Origin: Stomorhina lunata
Lineage: Eukaryota > Arthropoda > Insecta > Diptera > Rhiniidae
NCBI GenBank assembly: GCA_933228675.1
Contig: OW121742.1
Coordinates: 123,357,983-123,421,982 of the forward strand
Length of the DNA: 64,000 nucleotides
Direction of reading: 5' to 3'
Positions 1-14,162 of this stretch are shown piece by piece. The notes under the pieces are model-generated. The model saw nothing but the letters and a program-made list of their open reading frames with translations, was not told where the DNA came from and did no database searches. Made by a program: the position numbers and the translations under genes. Each line of letters begins with the position of its first letter. Positions within the stretch are counted from its first letter, which is position 1.

Positions 1-410
1 GCACATATGCATCAACATCAAACACCACCTAGTTTCAACCTCTGTACCACCATTACCACTATCCCAATAGAATCCACAAATAACACTTCATATGACTACA
101 ATTTCTCAAACACACACACACATTAACTTACACACCAACACCCAACAGACTCCTGTGAAAATATTTGCAAACGCGAAAGTGTTTGCCTTAAAATGGTTGC
201 ATGTCTAGTTTATGCTTCACTTAAGCTGAAAATGCATTTTCATTTAGAAAATGGAAAACAAGTTTTTCTTAACTCTTAGCAAATGGAAGTTACAGAGGAA
301 ATTGTATGCACTAAGGAAAATATTTTATTTTGAAAACGTAGGAAAGATTCTGTAGGTCTAAGAATAAACAACATGAAGGGTTTAGCTATAAGATAGCTTT
401 TATCTTAGAA
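1..410. other. AT-rich non-coding flank
   Basis: No gene is recognisable. There is a short CA-dinucleotide run near 109-122. The sequence is otherwise apparently single-copy, AT-rich DNA leading into the 12-bp satellite. Confidence 0.6.
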
Positions 411-1510
411 TAAATCTATATCTAAGTCTATTTTTTAGTCTATGTCTTAGTCTATATAATAGTCCATGTCTTAGTCTATGTCTTAGTCTATGTCTAAGTC
501 TATGTCTTAGTCTATGTCTTAGTCTATGTCTTTGTCTATGTCTTAGTCTTAGTCTATGTCTTAGTCTATGTTTTAGTCTATGTCTTAGTTTATGTCTTAG
601 TCTATGTCTAAGTTTATTTCTTAGACTATGTCTTAGTCTATGTCTTAGTCTATTTCTTAGCCTATGTCTTAGTCTACGTCCTAGTCTATGTCTTGGTCTA
701 CGTCTTAGTCTATGTCTTAGTCTATGTCTTAGTCTATGTCTTAGTCTATGTCTTAGTCTATGTCTTAGTCTATGTCTTAGTCTATGTCTTAGTCTATGTC
801 TTAGTCTATGTCTTAGTCTATGTCTTAGTCTATGTCTTAGTCTATGTCTTAGTCTATGTCTTAGTCTATGTCTTAGTCTATGTCTTAGTCTATGTCTTAG
901 TCTATGTCTTAGTCTATGTTTTAGTCTATGTCTTAGTCTATGTCTTAGTCTATGTCTTAGTCTATGTCTAAGTCTATATCTTAGTCTATGTCTTAGTCTA
1001 TGTCTTAGTCTATGTCTTAGTATATGTCTTAGTCTATGCCTTAGTCTATATCTTAGTTTATGTCTTAGTCTATGCCTTAGTCTATGTCTTAGTCTATGTC
1101 TTAGTCTATGTCTTAGTCTATGTCTTAGTCTATGTCTTAGTCTATGTCTTAGTCTATGTCTTGGTCTTTGTCTTAGTCTTTATCTAAGTCTATGTCTTAG
1201 TCTATGTCTAAGTTTATTTCTTAGACTATGTCTTAGTCAATGTCTTAGTCTATGTCTTAGCCTATGTCTTAGTCTACGTCCTAGTCTATGTCTTGGTCTA
1301 CGTCTTGGTCTACGTCTTAGTCTATGTTTTAGTCTATGTCTTAGTCTATGTCTTAGTCTATGTCTTAGTCTATATCTTAGTCTACGTCTTAGTCTATGTC
1401 TAAGCCTATATCTTAGTCTATGTCTTAGTCTATGTCTTAGTCAATTTCTTAGTCTATGTCTTAGTATATGTCTTAGTCTATGTCTTAGTCTATGTCTATG
1501 TCTTATTATT
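411..1510 (+). repeat. 12-bp satellite array, unit TTAGTCTATGTC
   Basis: About 90 tandem copies of a 12-mer read on the + strand as TTAGTCTATGTC. The centre (about 700-960) is nearly perfect. The edges carry substitutions such as TTAGTTTA, CTAGTCTA and TTGGTCTA, and a block of shared variants near 600-720 recurs near 1200-1320. The unit looks like a diverged dimer of hexamers (TTAGTC and TATGTC). Because 12 is divisible by 3 the array gives an open frame of repeating tetrapeptides, which is not a gene. The same 12-mer recurs at 15.6-16.3 kb, and inverted at 14.2-14.4 kb. Confidence 0.95.
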
Positions 1511-1529
1511 TTTTTTTATACAAAATTTT

Positions 1530-2330
1530 CAATAGATTTTTAGAAAAAAATTCTATAGAAATTTTTTCATATAGAAAAATTTTCTATAGACATTTTTTAA
1601 TTTTTTCATATATTTCTATAGAAATTTTTTCATAAAGAAAAATTTTCTATAGAAATTTTTTCATATAGAAAAATTTTCTATAGAAATTTTTTCATATAGA
1701 AAAATTTTCTATAGAAATTTTTTCATATAGAAAAATTTTCTATAGAAATTTTTTCATATAGAAAAATTTTCTATAGAAATTTTTTCATATAGAAAAATTT
1801 TCTATAGAAATTTTTTCATATAGAAAAATTTTCTATAGAAATTTTTTCATATAGAAAAATTTTCTATAGAAATTTTTTCATATAGAAAAATTTTCTATAT
1901 AAATTTTTTCATATAGAAAAATTTTCTATAGACATTTTTTCATATAGAAAAATTTTCTATAGAAATTTTTTCATATAGAAAATTTTTCTATAGAAATTTT
2001 TTCATATAGAAAAATTTTCAATTGAAATTTTTTCATATAGAAAAGTTTTCTATAGAAATTTTTTCATATAGAAAAATTTTCTATAGAAATTTTTTCATAT
2101 AGAAAAATTTTCTATAGAAATTTTTTCATATAGAAAATTTTTCTATAGAAATTTTTTCATATAGAAAATTTTTCTATAGAAATTTTTTCATATAGAAAAT
2201 TTTTCTATAGAAATTTTTTCATATAGGAAAATTTTCTATAGAAATTTTTTAATATAAGAAACTTTTCTATAGAATTTTTTTCATATAGGAAAATTTTCTA
2301 TAGAAATTTTTTATATATAGAAAATGTTAT
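1530..2330 (+). repeat. 31-bp AT-rich satellite, family B
   Basis: About 25 tandem copies of a 31-bp unit; CTATAG recurs at exact 31-bp spacing. Each unit consists of two similar halves, CTATAGAAATTTTTT (15 bp) and CATATAGAAAAATTTT (16 bp), so it looks like a dimer of a 15/16-bp ancestor. It contains the palindrome TTTCTATAGAAA found in family A and the string ATAGAAATTTTTTC, which is close to family C. The array is homogeneous in the middle and decays at both edges. Confidence 0.93.
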
Positions 2331-4289
2331 TTTATATTCAAATGTTTGGATATTGGTCTCACCTACTTTGAAGGTGGTGGGCAAAAGGTGTCCCTTTGTG
2401 TACTTGTGGCGAACATGCTTTGTATGTTTTTGTGTGTGTATGAATAATGATGATTGTATGCAAGTGTTTCTTATCATTAGAAATCATTCATGCATATCTT
2501 TTGGTTTTGTTGGTACCGTCATTCAGTAAGGAACCGGCAGATTCAAATAGAAGGACCAAGGAAAAAGCTTCTAAAGATATAGTTTTTGAGATACACTTTG
2601 CATCACTGACAAAGGAATATTCTTGTGGCATTGCTTTGAATCTCCGAGAAAAATTTTAACTAATAGTCCCTTCTTATTGATTGCGTAGTTGGATCAGTTT
2701 CGGAAGTTCTTTAATAGGAAACTATTGGGATGCGTGTTGTGTTCTTATGTGATATCAAGTTGCAACAACATTCTTCTCATATACTATAGATGCAACAAAG
2801 CTGATACCAGCAAGACATAAAATTATACAAAGTCTCTCAAGTGCTGATAAAAGGACGGATTGTATTTTCGAAATAAATGTTAAACAGACCCTAATGTTTT
2901 TTTTTAAATTCCTAGAATTTGTATTGAATTTTAGTGTGTCATTTATTAAGTTTTTAAAGATTTATGCACTAGTGCACACTCAAGCTTCTCTGGTTTAACG
3001 AAATACTAGCATGACTTTTATATACCCTGTCATCCATTTGGTAAGTATCTCTCTCTTTGAAAAGAATAAGTCATTGACTTTTCTTTTTCAAAAGAAAAAA
3101 AGATACTTTATCTCTTTGGTTAAATGTCCTTGTTGTCCTTAGCGGTTGTATGTGGTGGCACCGTTACCATGGCTTTTGTTGCAACTCTTTCTTTGTCGAT
3201 TGGTTTATTGCTGTTGCCAGAGCTACTAACTCAAGTCGTTGACAAGAAAAAGGCATGTGAGTGAAGGTAATTAATGATTGTTACGCATATATGATGACAT
3301 TGTTAACCACAAAGTCAGACATATGATTGCGGTTAATTTCAAACATAAGAAGAAAACAGCAAAATGGAAAATAATCAAAAACAAAAAAGTTGCGAAATCC
3401 TAATGAGACATTTGCTTTTAGAGTGAAGTTTGAGGAAAAAAAGTTTAAGCAGAAAATTTAGGATATCTATGACATTCTAAACAAATGAAATGATATTTAG
3501 GAAAACGTATCTTGTTATCGATATATTGCTATAAAAAATCTTTAACAATATATTTTTCACAATTGTTTGCTTGGCGCCTTGAACTATGCTTTAATTTTCT
3601 TAATATTTTTTTAAGCAAAAATACTCTTTAAATTTCTTCAAATCTTTCATAAATTACTTTTTTGAATAAAATTTTGTTTTTCAAATTTTAATCAAAATTT
3701 TCTGTTTGAAATTCCTAAATGTAAATTAAAATCTAAGCAGCAGCACATGCATGAACAAATTACACAAAAATTATAAAATAAAACTCATTACGTTAACATT
3801 TACTTACAGGTTCTGAATTGATGTGATTAATAACAGTAATCCTTAAGATAAAAACTTCAAAAACAAATAAAATTAAAAACAAAATTCCAAATTCCATTTC
3901 ACTCATATAATTTACGACACCAAGACAACAACAATAACAAAAGCAAATACTTGATTACATTTCTTCAACTTTGAAGCGCATCCTTTAGATTTTTTCCTCT
4001 TCCTGACGACTTTCTCTAATATTTTTTTTACTTTAAATTCACTTCTAACAACCACAAATCATTCATATGCTTTCACATACTCGGGGTAATCCGCAAAATT
4101 GTCATTTTCTTGTGTTGAATTGTATTGGAATTGGGTATGAGCGGAAGCTGTAACTGTGTAGATCTGTCTGTCTGACAGTCAGTCTGTTGTAATTCCCTGC
4201 ACATCATCTAATTCATTAACTCATGCCACACGCTTTTGAGTTTCGAGACATTCACTCACAGTTATTTCTACAACTGAACATAAGTATTT
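2331..4289. other. Non-coding spacer between satellites
   Basis: AT-rich, mostly non-repetitive sequence. A 70-codon ORF at 2447-2659 has no recognisable domain or signal and its length is compatible with chance. CT-rich and oligo-A/T tracts are present (for example 3045-3115). No RNA gene was recognised. Confidence 0.5.
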
Positions 4290-4312
4290 ACAGGCATACA
4301 CTGCAGTTTAAA
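4290..4312 (+). repeat. Left arm of an imperfect inverted repeat flanking the hexamer block
   Basis: ACAGGCA is followed four bases later by CTGCAGTTTAAA. The reverse complement of 13781-13815 shows ACAGGCA, 16 other bases, then CTGCGGTTTAAA. The two arms therefore match at 7/7 and 11/12 positions in the same order, immediately outside the microsatellite. This could be the remnant of a repeat-carrying mobile element or coincidence. Confidence 0.4.
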
Positions 4313-4326
4313 AGCCCAAGTCGCAG

Positions 4327-7300
4327 TAGTATTAGTATTAGTATTAGTATTAGTATTAGTATTAGTATTAGTATTAGTATTAGTATTAGTATTAGTATTA
4401 GTATTAGTATTAGTATTAGTATTAGTATTAGTATTAGTATTAGTATTAGTATTAGTATTAGTATTAGTATTAGTATTAGTATTAGTATTAGTATTAGTAT
4501 TAGTATTAGTATTAGTATTAGTATTAGTATTAGTATTAGTATTAGTATTAGTATTAGTATTAGTATTAGTATTAGTATTAGTATTAGTATTAGTATTAGT
4601 ATTAGTATTAGTATTAGTATTAGTATTAGTATTAGTATTAGTATTAGTATTAGTATTAGTATTAGTATTAGTATTAGTATTAGTATTAGTATTAGTATTA
4701 GTATTAGTATTAGTATTAGTATTAGTATTAGTATTAGTATTAGTATTAGTATTAGTATTAGTATTAGTATTAGTATTAGTATTAGTATTAGTATTAGTAT
4801 TAGTATTAGTATTAGTATTAGTATTAGTATTAGTATTAGTATTAGTATTAGTATTAGTATTAGTATTAGTATTAGTATTAGTATTAGTATTAGTATTAGT
4901 ATTAGTATTAGTATTAGTATTAGTATTAGTATTAGTATTAGTATTAGTATTAGTATTAGTATTAGTATTAGTATTAGTATTAGTATTAGTATTAGTATTA
5001 GTATTAGTATTAGTATTAGTATTAGTATTAGTATTAGTATTAGTATTAGTATTAGTATTAGTATTAGTATTAGTATTAGTATTAGTATTAGTATTAGTAT
5101 TAGTATTAGTATTAGTATTAGTATTAGTATTAGTATTAGTATTAGTATTAGTATTAGTATTAGTATTAGTATTAGTATTAGTATTAGTATTAGTATTAGT
5201 ATTAGTATTAGTATTAGTATTAGTATTAGTATTAGTATTAGTATTAGTATTAGTATTAGTATTAGTATTAGTATTAGTATTAGTATTAGTATTAGTATTA
5301 GTATTAGTATTAGTATTAGTATTAGTATTAGTATTAGTATTAGTATTAGTATTAGTATTAGTATTAGTATTAGTATTAGTATTAGTATTAGTATTAGTAT
5401 TAGTATTAGTATTAGTATTAGTATTAGTATTAGTATTAGTATTAGTATTAGTATTAGTATTAGTATTAGTATTAGTATTAGTATTAGTATTAGTATTAGT
5501 ATTAGTATTAGTATTAGTATTAGTATTAGTATTAGTATTAGTATTAGTATTAGTATTAGTATTAGTATTAGTATTAGTATTAGTATTAGTATTAGTATTA
5601 GTATTAGTATTAGTATTAGTATTAGTATTAGTATTAGTATTAGTATTAGTATTAGTATTAGTATTAGTATTAGTATTAGTATTAGTATTAGTATTAGTAT
5701 TAGTATTAGTATTAGTATTAGTATTAGTATTAGTATTAGTATTAGTATTAGTATTAGTATTAGTATTAGTATTAGTATTAGTATTAGTATTAGTATTAGT
5801 ATTAGTATTAGTATTAGTATTAGTATTAGTATTAGTATTAGTATTAGTATTAGTATTAGTATTAGTATTAGTATTAGTATTAGTATTAGTATTAGTATTA
5901 GTATTAGTATTAGTATTAGTATTAGTATTAGTATTAGTATTAGTATTAGTATTAGTATTAGTATTAGTATTAGTATTAGTATTAGTATTAGTATTAGTAT
6001 TAGTATTAGTATTAGTATTAGTATTAGTATTAGTATTAGTATTAGTATTAGTATTAGTATTAGTATTAGTATTAGTATTAGTATTAGTATTAGTATTAGT
6101 ATTAGTATTAGTATTAGTATTAGTATTAGTATTAGTATTAGTATTAGTATTAGTATTAGTATTAGTATTAGTATTAGTATTAGTATTAGTATTAGTATTA
6201 GTATTAGTATTAGTATTAGTATTAGTATTAGTATTAGTATTAGTATTAGTATTAGTATTAGTATTAGTATTAGTATTAGTATTAGTATTAGTATTAGTAT
6301 TAGTATTAGTATTAGTATTAGTATTAGTATTAGTATTAGTATTAGTATTAGTATTAGTATTAGTATTAGTATTAGTATTAGTATTAGTATTAGTATTAGT
6401 ATTAGTATTAGTATTAGTATTAGTATTAGTATTAGTATTAGTATTAGTATTAGTATTAGTATTAGTATTAGTATTAGTATTAGTATTAGTATTAGTATTA
6501 GTATTAGTATTAGTATTAGTATTAGTATTAGTATTAGTATTAGTATTAGTATTAGTATTAGTATTAGTATTAGTATTAGTATTAGTATTAGTATTAGTAT
6601 TAGTATTAGTATTAGTATTAGTATTAGTATTAGTATTAGTATTAGTATTAGTATTAGTATTAGTATTAGTATTAGTATTAGTATTAGTATTAGTATTAGT
6701 ATTAGTATTAGTATTAGTATTAGTATTAGTATTAGTATTAGTATTAGTATTAGTATTAGTATTAGTATTAGTATTAGTATTAGTATTAGTATTAGTATTA
6801 GTATTAGTATTAGTATTAGTATTAGTATTAGTATTAGTATTAGTATTAGTATTAGTATTAGTATTAGTATTAGTATTAGTATTAGTATTAGTATTAGTAT
6901 TAGTATTAGTATTAGTATTAGTATTAGTATTAGTATTAGTATTAGTATTAGTATTAGTATTAGTATTAGTATTAGTATTAGTATTAGTATTAGTATTAGT
7001 ATTAGTATTAGTATTAGTATTAGTATTAGTATTAGTATTAGTATTAGTATTAGTATTAGTATTAGTATTAGTATTAGTATTAGTATTAGTATTAGTATTA
7101 GTATTAGTATTAGTATTAGTATTAGTATTAGTATTAGTATTAGTATTAGTATTAGTATTAGTATTAGTATTAGTATTAGTATTAGTATTAGTATTAGTAT
7201 TAGTATTAGTATTAGTATTAGTATTAGTATTAGTATTAGTATTAGTATTAGTATTAGTATTAGTATTAGTATTAGTATTAGTATTAGTATTAGTATTAGT

Positions 7301-10300
7301 ATTAGTATTAGTATTAGTATTAGTATTAGTATTAGTATTAGTATTAGTATTAGTATTAGTATTAGTATTAGTATTAGTATTAGTATTAGTATTAGTATTA
7401 GTATTAGTATTAGTATTAGTATTAGTATTAGTATTAGTATTAGTATTAGTATTAGTATTAGTATTAGTATTAGTATTAGTATTAGTATTAGTATTAGTAT
7501 TAGTATTAGTATTAGTATTAGTATTAGTATTAGTATTAGTATTAGTATTAGTATTAGTATTAGTATTAGTATTAGTATTAGTATTAGTATTAGTATTAGT
7601 ATTAGTATTAGTATTAGTATTAGTATTAGTATTAGTATTAGTATTAGTATTAGTATTAGTATTAGTATTAGTATTAGTATTAGTATTAGTATTAGTATTA
7701 GTATTAGTATTAGTATTAGTATTAGTATTAGTATTAGTATTAGTATTAGTATTAGTATTAGTATTAGTATTAGTATTAGTATTAGTATTAGTATTAGTAT
7801 TAGTATTAGTATTAGTATTAGTATTAGTATTAGTATTAGTATTAGTATTAGTATTAGTATTAGTATTAGTATTAGTATTAGTATTAGTATTAGTATTAGT
7901 ATTAGTATTAGTATTAGTATTAGTATTAGTATTAGTATTAGTATTAGTATTAGTATTAGTATTAGTATTAGTATTAGTATTAGTATTAGTATTAGTATTA
8001 GTATTAGTATTAGTATTAGTATTAGTATTAGTATTAGTATTAGTATTAGTATTAGTATTAGTATTAGTATTAGTATTAGTATTAGTATTAGTATTAGTAT
8101 TAGTATTAGTATTAGTATTAGTATTAGTATTAGTATTAGTATTAGTATTAGTATTAGTATTAGTATTAGTATTAGTATTAGTATTAGTATTAGTATTAGT
8201 ATTAGTATTAGTATTAGTATTAGTATTAGTATTAGTATTAGTATTAGTATTAGTATTAGTATTAGTATTAGTATTAGTATTAGTATTAGTATTAGTATTA
8301 GTATTAGTATTAGTATTAGTATTAGTATTAGTATTAGTATTAGTATTAGTATTAGTATTAGTATTAGTATTAGTATTAGTATTAGTATTAGTATTAGTAT
8401 TAGTATTAGTATTAGTATTAGTATTAGTATTAGTATTAGTATTAGTATTAGTATTAGTATTAGTATTAGTATTAGTATTAGTATTAGTATTAGTATTAGT
8501 ATTAGTATTAGTATTAGTATTAGTATTAGTATTAGTATTAGTATTAGTATTAGTATTAGTATTAGTATTAGTATTAGTATTAGTATTAGTATTAGTATTA
8601 GTATTAGTATTAGTATTAGTATTAGTATTAGTATTAGTATTAGTATTAGTATTAGTATTAGTATTAGTATTAGTATTAGTATTAGTATTAGTATTAGTAT
8701 TAGTATTAGTATTAGTATTAGTATTAGTATTAGTATTAGTATTAGTATTAGTATTAGTATTAGTATTAGTATTAGTATTAGTATTAGTATTAGTATTAGT
8801 ATTAGTATTAGTATTAGTATTAGTATTAGTATTAGTATTAGTATTAGTATTAGTATTAGTATTAGTATTAGTATTAGTATTAGTATTAGTATTAGTATTA
8901 GTATTAGTATTAGTATTAGTATTAGTATTAGTATTAGTATTAGTATTAGTATTAGTATTAGTATTAGTATTAGTATTAGTATTAGTATTAGTATTAGTAT
9001 TAGTATTAGTATTAGTATTAGTATTAGTATTAGTATTAGTATTAGTATTAGTATTAGTATTAGTATTAGTATTAGTATTAGTATTAGTATTAGTATTAGT
9101 ATTAGTATTAGTATTAGTATTAGTATTAGTATTAGTATTAGTATTAGTATTAGTATTAGTATTAGTATTAGTATTAGTATTAGTATTAGTATTAGTATTA
9201 GTATTAGTATTAGTATTAGTATTAGTATTAGTATTAGTATTAGTATTAGTATTAGTATTAGTATTAGTATTAGTATTAGTATTAGTATTAGTATTAGTAT
9301 TAGTATTAGTATTAGTATTAGTATTAGTATTAGTATTAGTATTAGTATTAGTATTAGTATTAGTATTAGTATTAGTATTAGTATTAGTATTAGTATTAGT
9401 ATTAGTATTAGTATTAGTATTAGTATTAGTATTAGTATTAGTATTAGTATTAGTATTAGTATTAGTATTAGTATTAGTATTAGTATTAGTATTAGTATTA
9501 GTATTAGTATTAGTATTAGTATTAGTATTAGTATTAGTATTAGTATTAGTATTAGTATTAGTATTAGTATTAGTATTAGTATTAGTATTAGTATTAGTAT
9601 TAGTATTAGTATTAGTATTAGTATTAGTATTAGTATTAGTATTAGTATTAGTATTAGTATTAGTATTAGTATTAGTATTAGTATTAGTATTAGTATTAGT
9701 ATTAGTATTAGTATTAGTATTAGTATTAGTATTAGTATTAGTATTAGTATTAGTATTAGTATTAGTATTAGTATTAGTATTAGTATTAGTATTAGTATTA
9801 GTATTAGTATTAGTATTAGTATTAGTATTAGTATTAGTATTAGTATTAGTATTAGTATTAGTATTAGTATTAGTATTAGTATTAGTATTAGTATTAGTAT
9901 TAGTATTAGTATTAGTATTAGTATTAGTATTAGTATTAGTATTAGTATTAGTATTAGTATTAGTATTAGTATTAGTATTAGTATTAGTATTAGTATTAGT
10001 ATTAGTATTAGTATTAGTATTAGTATTAGTATTAGTATTAGTATTAGTATTAGTATTAGTATTAGTATTAGTATTAGTATTAGTATTAGTATTAGTATTA
10101 GTATTAGTATTAGTATTAGTATTAGTATTAGTATTAGTATTAGTATTAGTATTAGTATTAGTATTAGTATTAGTATTAGTATTAGTATTAGTATTAGTAT
10201 TAGTATTAGTATTAGTATTAGTATTAGTATTAGTATTAGTATTAGTATTAGTATTAGTATTAGTATTAGTATTAGTATTAGTATTAGTATTAGTATTAGT

Positions 10301-13300
10301 ATTAGTATTAGTATTAGTATTAGTATTAGTATTAGTATTAGTATTAGTATTAGTATTAGTATTAGTATTAGTATTAGTATTAGTATTAGTATTAGTATTA
10401 GTATTAGTATTAGTATTAGTATTAGTATTAGTATTAGTATTAGTATTAGTATTAGTATTAGTATTAGTATTAGTATTAGTATTAGTATTAGTATTAGTAT
10501 TAGTATTAGTATTAGTATTAGTATTAGTATTAGTATTAGTATTAGTATTAGTATTAGTATTAGTATTAGTATTAGTATTAGTATTAGTATTAGTATTAGT
10601 ATTAGTATTAGTATTAGTATTAGTATTAGTATTAGTATTAGTATTAGTATTAGTATTAGTATTAGTATTAGTATTAGTATTAGTATTAGTATTAGTATTA
10701 GTATTAGTATTAGTATTAGTATTAGTATTAGTATTAGTATTAGTATTAGTATTAGTATTAGTATTAGTATTAGTATTAGTATTAGTATTAGTATTAGTAT
10801 TAGTATTAGTATTAGTATTAGTATTAGTATTAGTATTAGTATTAGTATTAGTATTAGTATTAGTATTAGTATTAGTATTAGTATTAGTATTAGTATTAGT
10901 ATTAGTATTAGTATTAGTATTAGTATTAGTATTAGTATTAGTATTAGTATTAGTATTAGTATTAGTATTAGTATTAGTATTAGTATTAGTATTAGTATTA
11001 GTATTAGTATTAGTATTAGTATTAGTATTAGTATTAGTATTAGTATTAGTATTAGTATTAGTATTAGTATTAGTATTAGTATTAGTATTAGTATTAGTAT
11101 TAGTATTAGTATTAGTATTAGTATTAGTATTAGTATTAGTATTAGTATTAGTATTAGTATTAGTATTAGTATTAGTATTAGTATTAGTATTAGTATTAGT
11201 ATTAGTATTAGTATTAGTATTAGTATTAGTATTAGTATTAGTATTAGTATTAGTATTAGTATTAGTATTAGTATTAGTATTAGTATTAGTATTAGTATTA
11301 GTATTAGTATTAGTATTAGTATTAGTATTAGTATTAGTATTAGTATTAGTATTAGTATTAGTATTAGTATTAGTATTAGTATTAGTATTAGTATTAGTAT
11401 TAGTATTAGTATTAGTATTAGTATTAGTATTAGTATTAGTATTAGTATTAGTATTAGTATTAGTATTAGTATTAGTATTAGTATTAGTATTAGTATTAGT
11501 ATTAGTATTAGTATTAGTATTAGTATTAGTATTAGTATTAGTATTAGTATTAGTATTAGTATTAGTATTAGTATTAGTATTAGTATTAGTATTAGTATTA
11601 GTATTAGTATTAGTATTAGTATTAGTATTAGTATTAGTATTAGTATTAGTATTAGTATTAGTATTAGTATTAGTATTAGTATTAGTATTAGTATTAGTAT
11701 TAGTATTAGTATTAGTATTAGTATTAGTATTAGTATTAGTATTAGTATTAGTATTAGTATTAGTATTAGTATTAGTATTAGTATTAGTATTAGTATTAGT
11801 ATTAGTATTAGTATTAGTATTAGTATTAGTATTAGTATTAGTATTAGTATTAGTATTAGTATTAGTATTAGTATTAGTATTAGTATTAGTATTAGTATTA
11901 GTATTAGTATTAGTATTAGTATTAGTATTAGTATTAGTATTAGTATTAGTATTAGTATTAGTATTAGTATTAGTATTAGTATTAGTATTAGTATTAGTAT
12001 TAGTATTAGTATTAGTATTAGTATTAGTATTAGTATTAGTATTAGTATTAGTATTAGTATTAGTATTAGTATTAGTATTAGTATTAGTATTAGTATTAGT
12101 ATTAGTATTAGTATTAGTATTAGTATTAGTATTAGTATTAGTATTAGTATTAGTATTAGTATTAGTATTAGTATTAGTATTAGTATTAGTATTAGTATTA
12201 GTATTAGTATTAGTATTAGTATTAGTATTAGTATTAGTATTAGTATTAGTATTAGTATTAGTATTAGTATTAGTATTAGTATTAGTATTAGTATTAGTAT
12301 TAGTATTAGTATTAGTATTAGTATTAGTATTAGTATTAGTATTAGTATTAGTATTAGTATTAGTATTAGTATTAGTATTAGTATTAGTATTAGTATTAGT
12401 ATTAGTATTAGTATTAGTATTAGTATTAGTATTAGTATTAGTATTAGTATTAGTATTAGTATTAGTATTAGTATTAGTATTAGTATTAGTATTAGTATTA
12501 GTATTAGTATTAGTATTAGTATTAGTATTAGTATTAGTATTAGTATTAGTATTAGTATTAGTATTAGTATTAGTATTAGTATTAGTATTAGTATTAGTAT
12601 TAGTATTAGTATTAGTATTAGTATTAGTATTAGTATTAGTATTAGTATTAGTATTAGTATTAGTATTAGTATTAGTATTAGTATTAGTATTAGTATTAGT
12701 ATTAGTATTAGTATTAGTATTAGTATTAGTATTAGTATTAGTATTAGTATTAGTATTAGTATTAGTATTAGTATTAGTATTAGTATTAGTATTAGTATTA
12801 GTATTAGTATTAGTATTAGTATTAGTATTAGTATTAGTATTAGTATTAGTATTAGTATTAGTATTAGTATTAGTATTAGTATTAGTATTAGTATTAGTAT
12901 TAGTATTAGTATTAGTATTAGTATTAGTATTAGTATTAGTATTAGTATTAGTATTAGTATTAGTATTAGTATTAGTATTAGTATTAGTATTAGTATTAGT
13001 ATTAGTATTAGTATTAGTATTAGTATTAGTATTAGTATTAGTATTAGTATTAGTATTAGTATTAGTATTAGTATTAGTATTAGTATTAGTATTAGTATTA
13101 GTATTAGTATTAGTATTAGTATTAGTATTAGTATTAGTATTAGTATTAGTATTAGTATTAGTATTAGTATTAGTATTAGTATTAGTATTAGTATTAGTAT
13201 TAGTATTAGTATTAGTATTAGTATTAGTATTAGTATTAGTATTAGTATTAGTATTAGTATTAGTATTAGTATTAGTATTAGTATTAGTATTAGTATTAGT

Positions 13301-13740
13301 ATTAGTATTAGTATTAGTATTAGTATTAGTATTAGTATTAGTATTAGTATTAGTATTAGTATTAGTATTAGTATTAGTATTAGTATTAGTATTAGTATTA
13401 GTATTAGTATTAGTATTAGTATTAGTATTAGTATTAGTATTAGTATTAGTATTAGTATTAGTATTAGTATTAGTATTAGTATTAGTATTAGTATTAGTAT
13501 TAGTATTAGTATTAGTATTAGTATTAGTATTAGTATTAGTATTAGTATTAGTATTAGTATTAGTATTAGTATTAGTATTAGTATTAGTATTAGTATTAGT
13601 ATTAGTATTAGTATTAGTATTAGTATTAGTATTAGTATTAGTATTAGTATTAGTATTAGTATTAGTATTAGTATTAGTATTAGTATTAGTATTAGTATTA
13701 GTATTAGTATTAGTATTAGTATTAGTATTAGTATTAGTAT
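4327..13740 (+). repeat. Giant uninterrupted hexanucleotide microsatellite (TAGTAT)n, n=1569
   Basis: The sequence reads as 9,414 bp of TAGTAT without a visible substitution or indel. The length is exactly 1,569 hexamers. All three open frames through it translate as pure dipeptide repeats (Ser-Ile on +, Asn-Thr and Ile-Leu on -), which independently argues against interruptions. The + strand has no C over the whole block. Edges are sharp: on the left GCAG precedes the first unit, and on the right TGGTGA, a degenerate unit, ends it. The ORFs of about 3,200 codons across it are by-products of a stop-free period-6 repeat, not genes. Confidence 0.98.
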
Positions 13741-14162
13741 TGGTGACACTAATATCATACTTTGGGGTTAATCTAAACACTTTAAACCGCAGGGTATTAT
13801 CAAATCCCTGCCTGTCTGTGTGAGCCTTAGAATGGGAACACATTAGTATGTATTTGTTTTTGATTTTTCATTTCATTACATTGATGTTTTTTTATATTTT
13901 TCCTCTTTTTCTCACTTTTCCTTGAATACAATTTCAAACTAAAGTAATATAAAATCTTTTTGCCTGGTTACATACAAAATACTTTCATCCTTATGCCGAG
14001 ACGCACACGGATATTTGAATTCATTTCGACAAAATTGTAACAACAAATGAAATACTTTTTCATTTAGATATTTAGGGGTAAATAGTTACAAATAAGTTTA
14101 GGGGTAAAAAGAACGAAGTTTTAACGCACTTCAAGATATTAGACATGCAAGAAAACAAATAT
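13741..14162. other. Non-coding spacer
   Basis: AT-rich DNA without recognisable genes. The first 75 bp hold the right arm of the imperfect inverted repeat that brackets the hexamer block. Confidence 0.5.
13781..13815 (-). repeat. Right arm of an imperfect inverted repeat flanking the hexamer block
   Basis: TTTAAACCGCAG at 13781-13792 and TGCCTGT at 13809-13815 are the reverse complements, with one mismatch and a longer spacer, of the elements at 4290-4312. Confidence 0.4.

Noticed and set aside
2447..2659. 70-codon ORF with a hydrophobic N-terminus
   Set aside because: Short, no family recognised, and not distinguishable from chance in this composition.
4327..13740. Telomere-like array (resembles TTAGG/TTAGGG)
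   Set aside because: The unit is TTAGTA, not TTAGG. The block is internal with unique DNA on both sides, and higher flies lack telomerase-type telomeres.
4223..13843. Three giant ORFs (about 3,150-3,190 codons) across the hexamer block, coding Ser-Ile, Asn-Thr and Ile-Leu repeats
   Set aside because: TAGTAT has a period divisible by 3 and is stop-free in these frames, so the ORFs are an automatic consequence of the microsatellite. There is no conserved flanking coding sequence.
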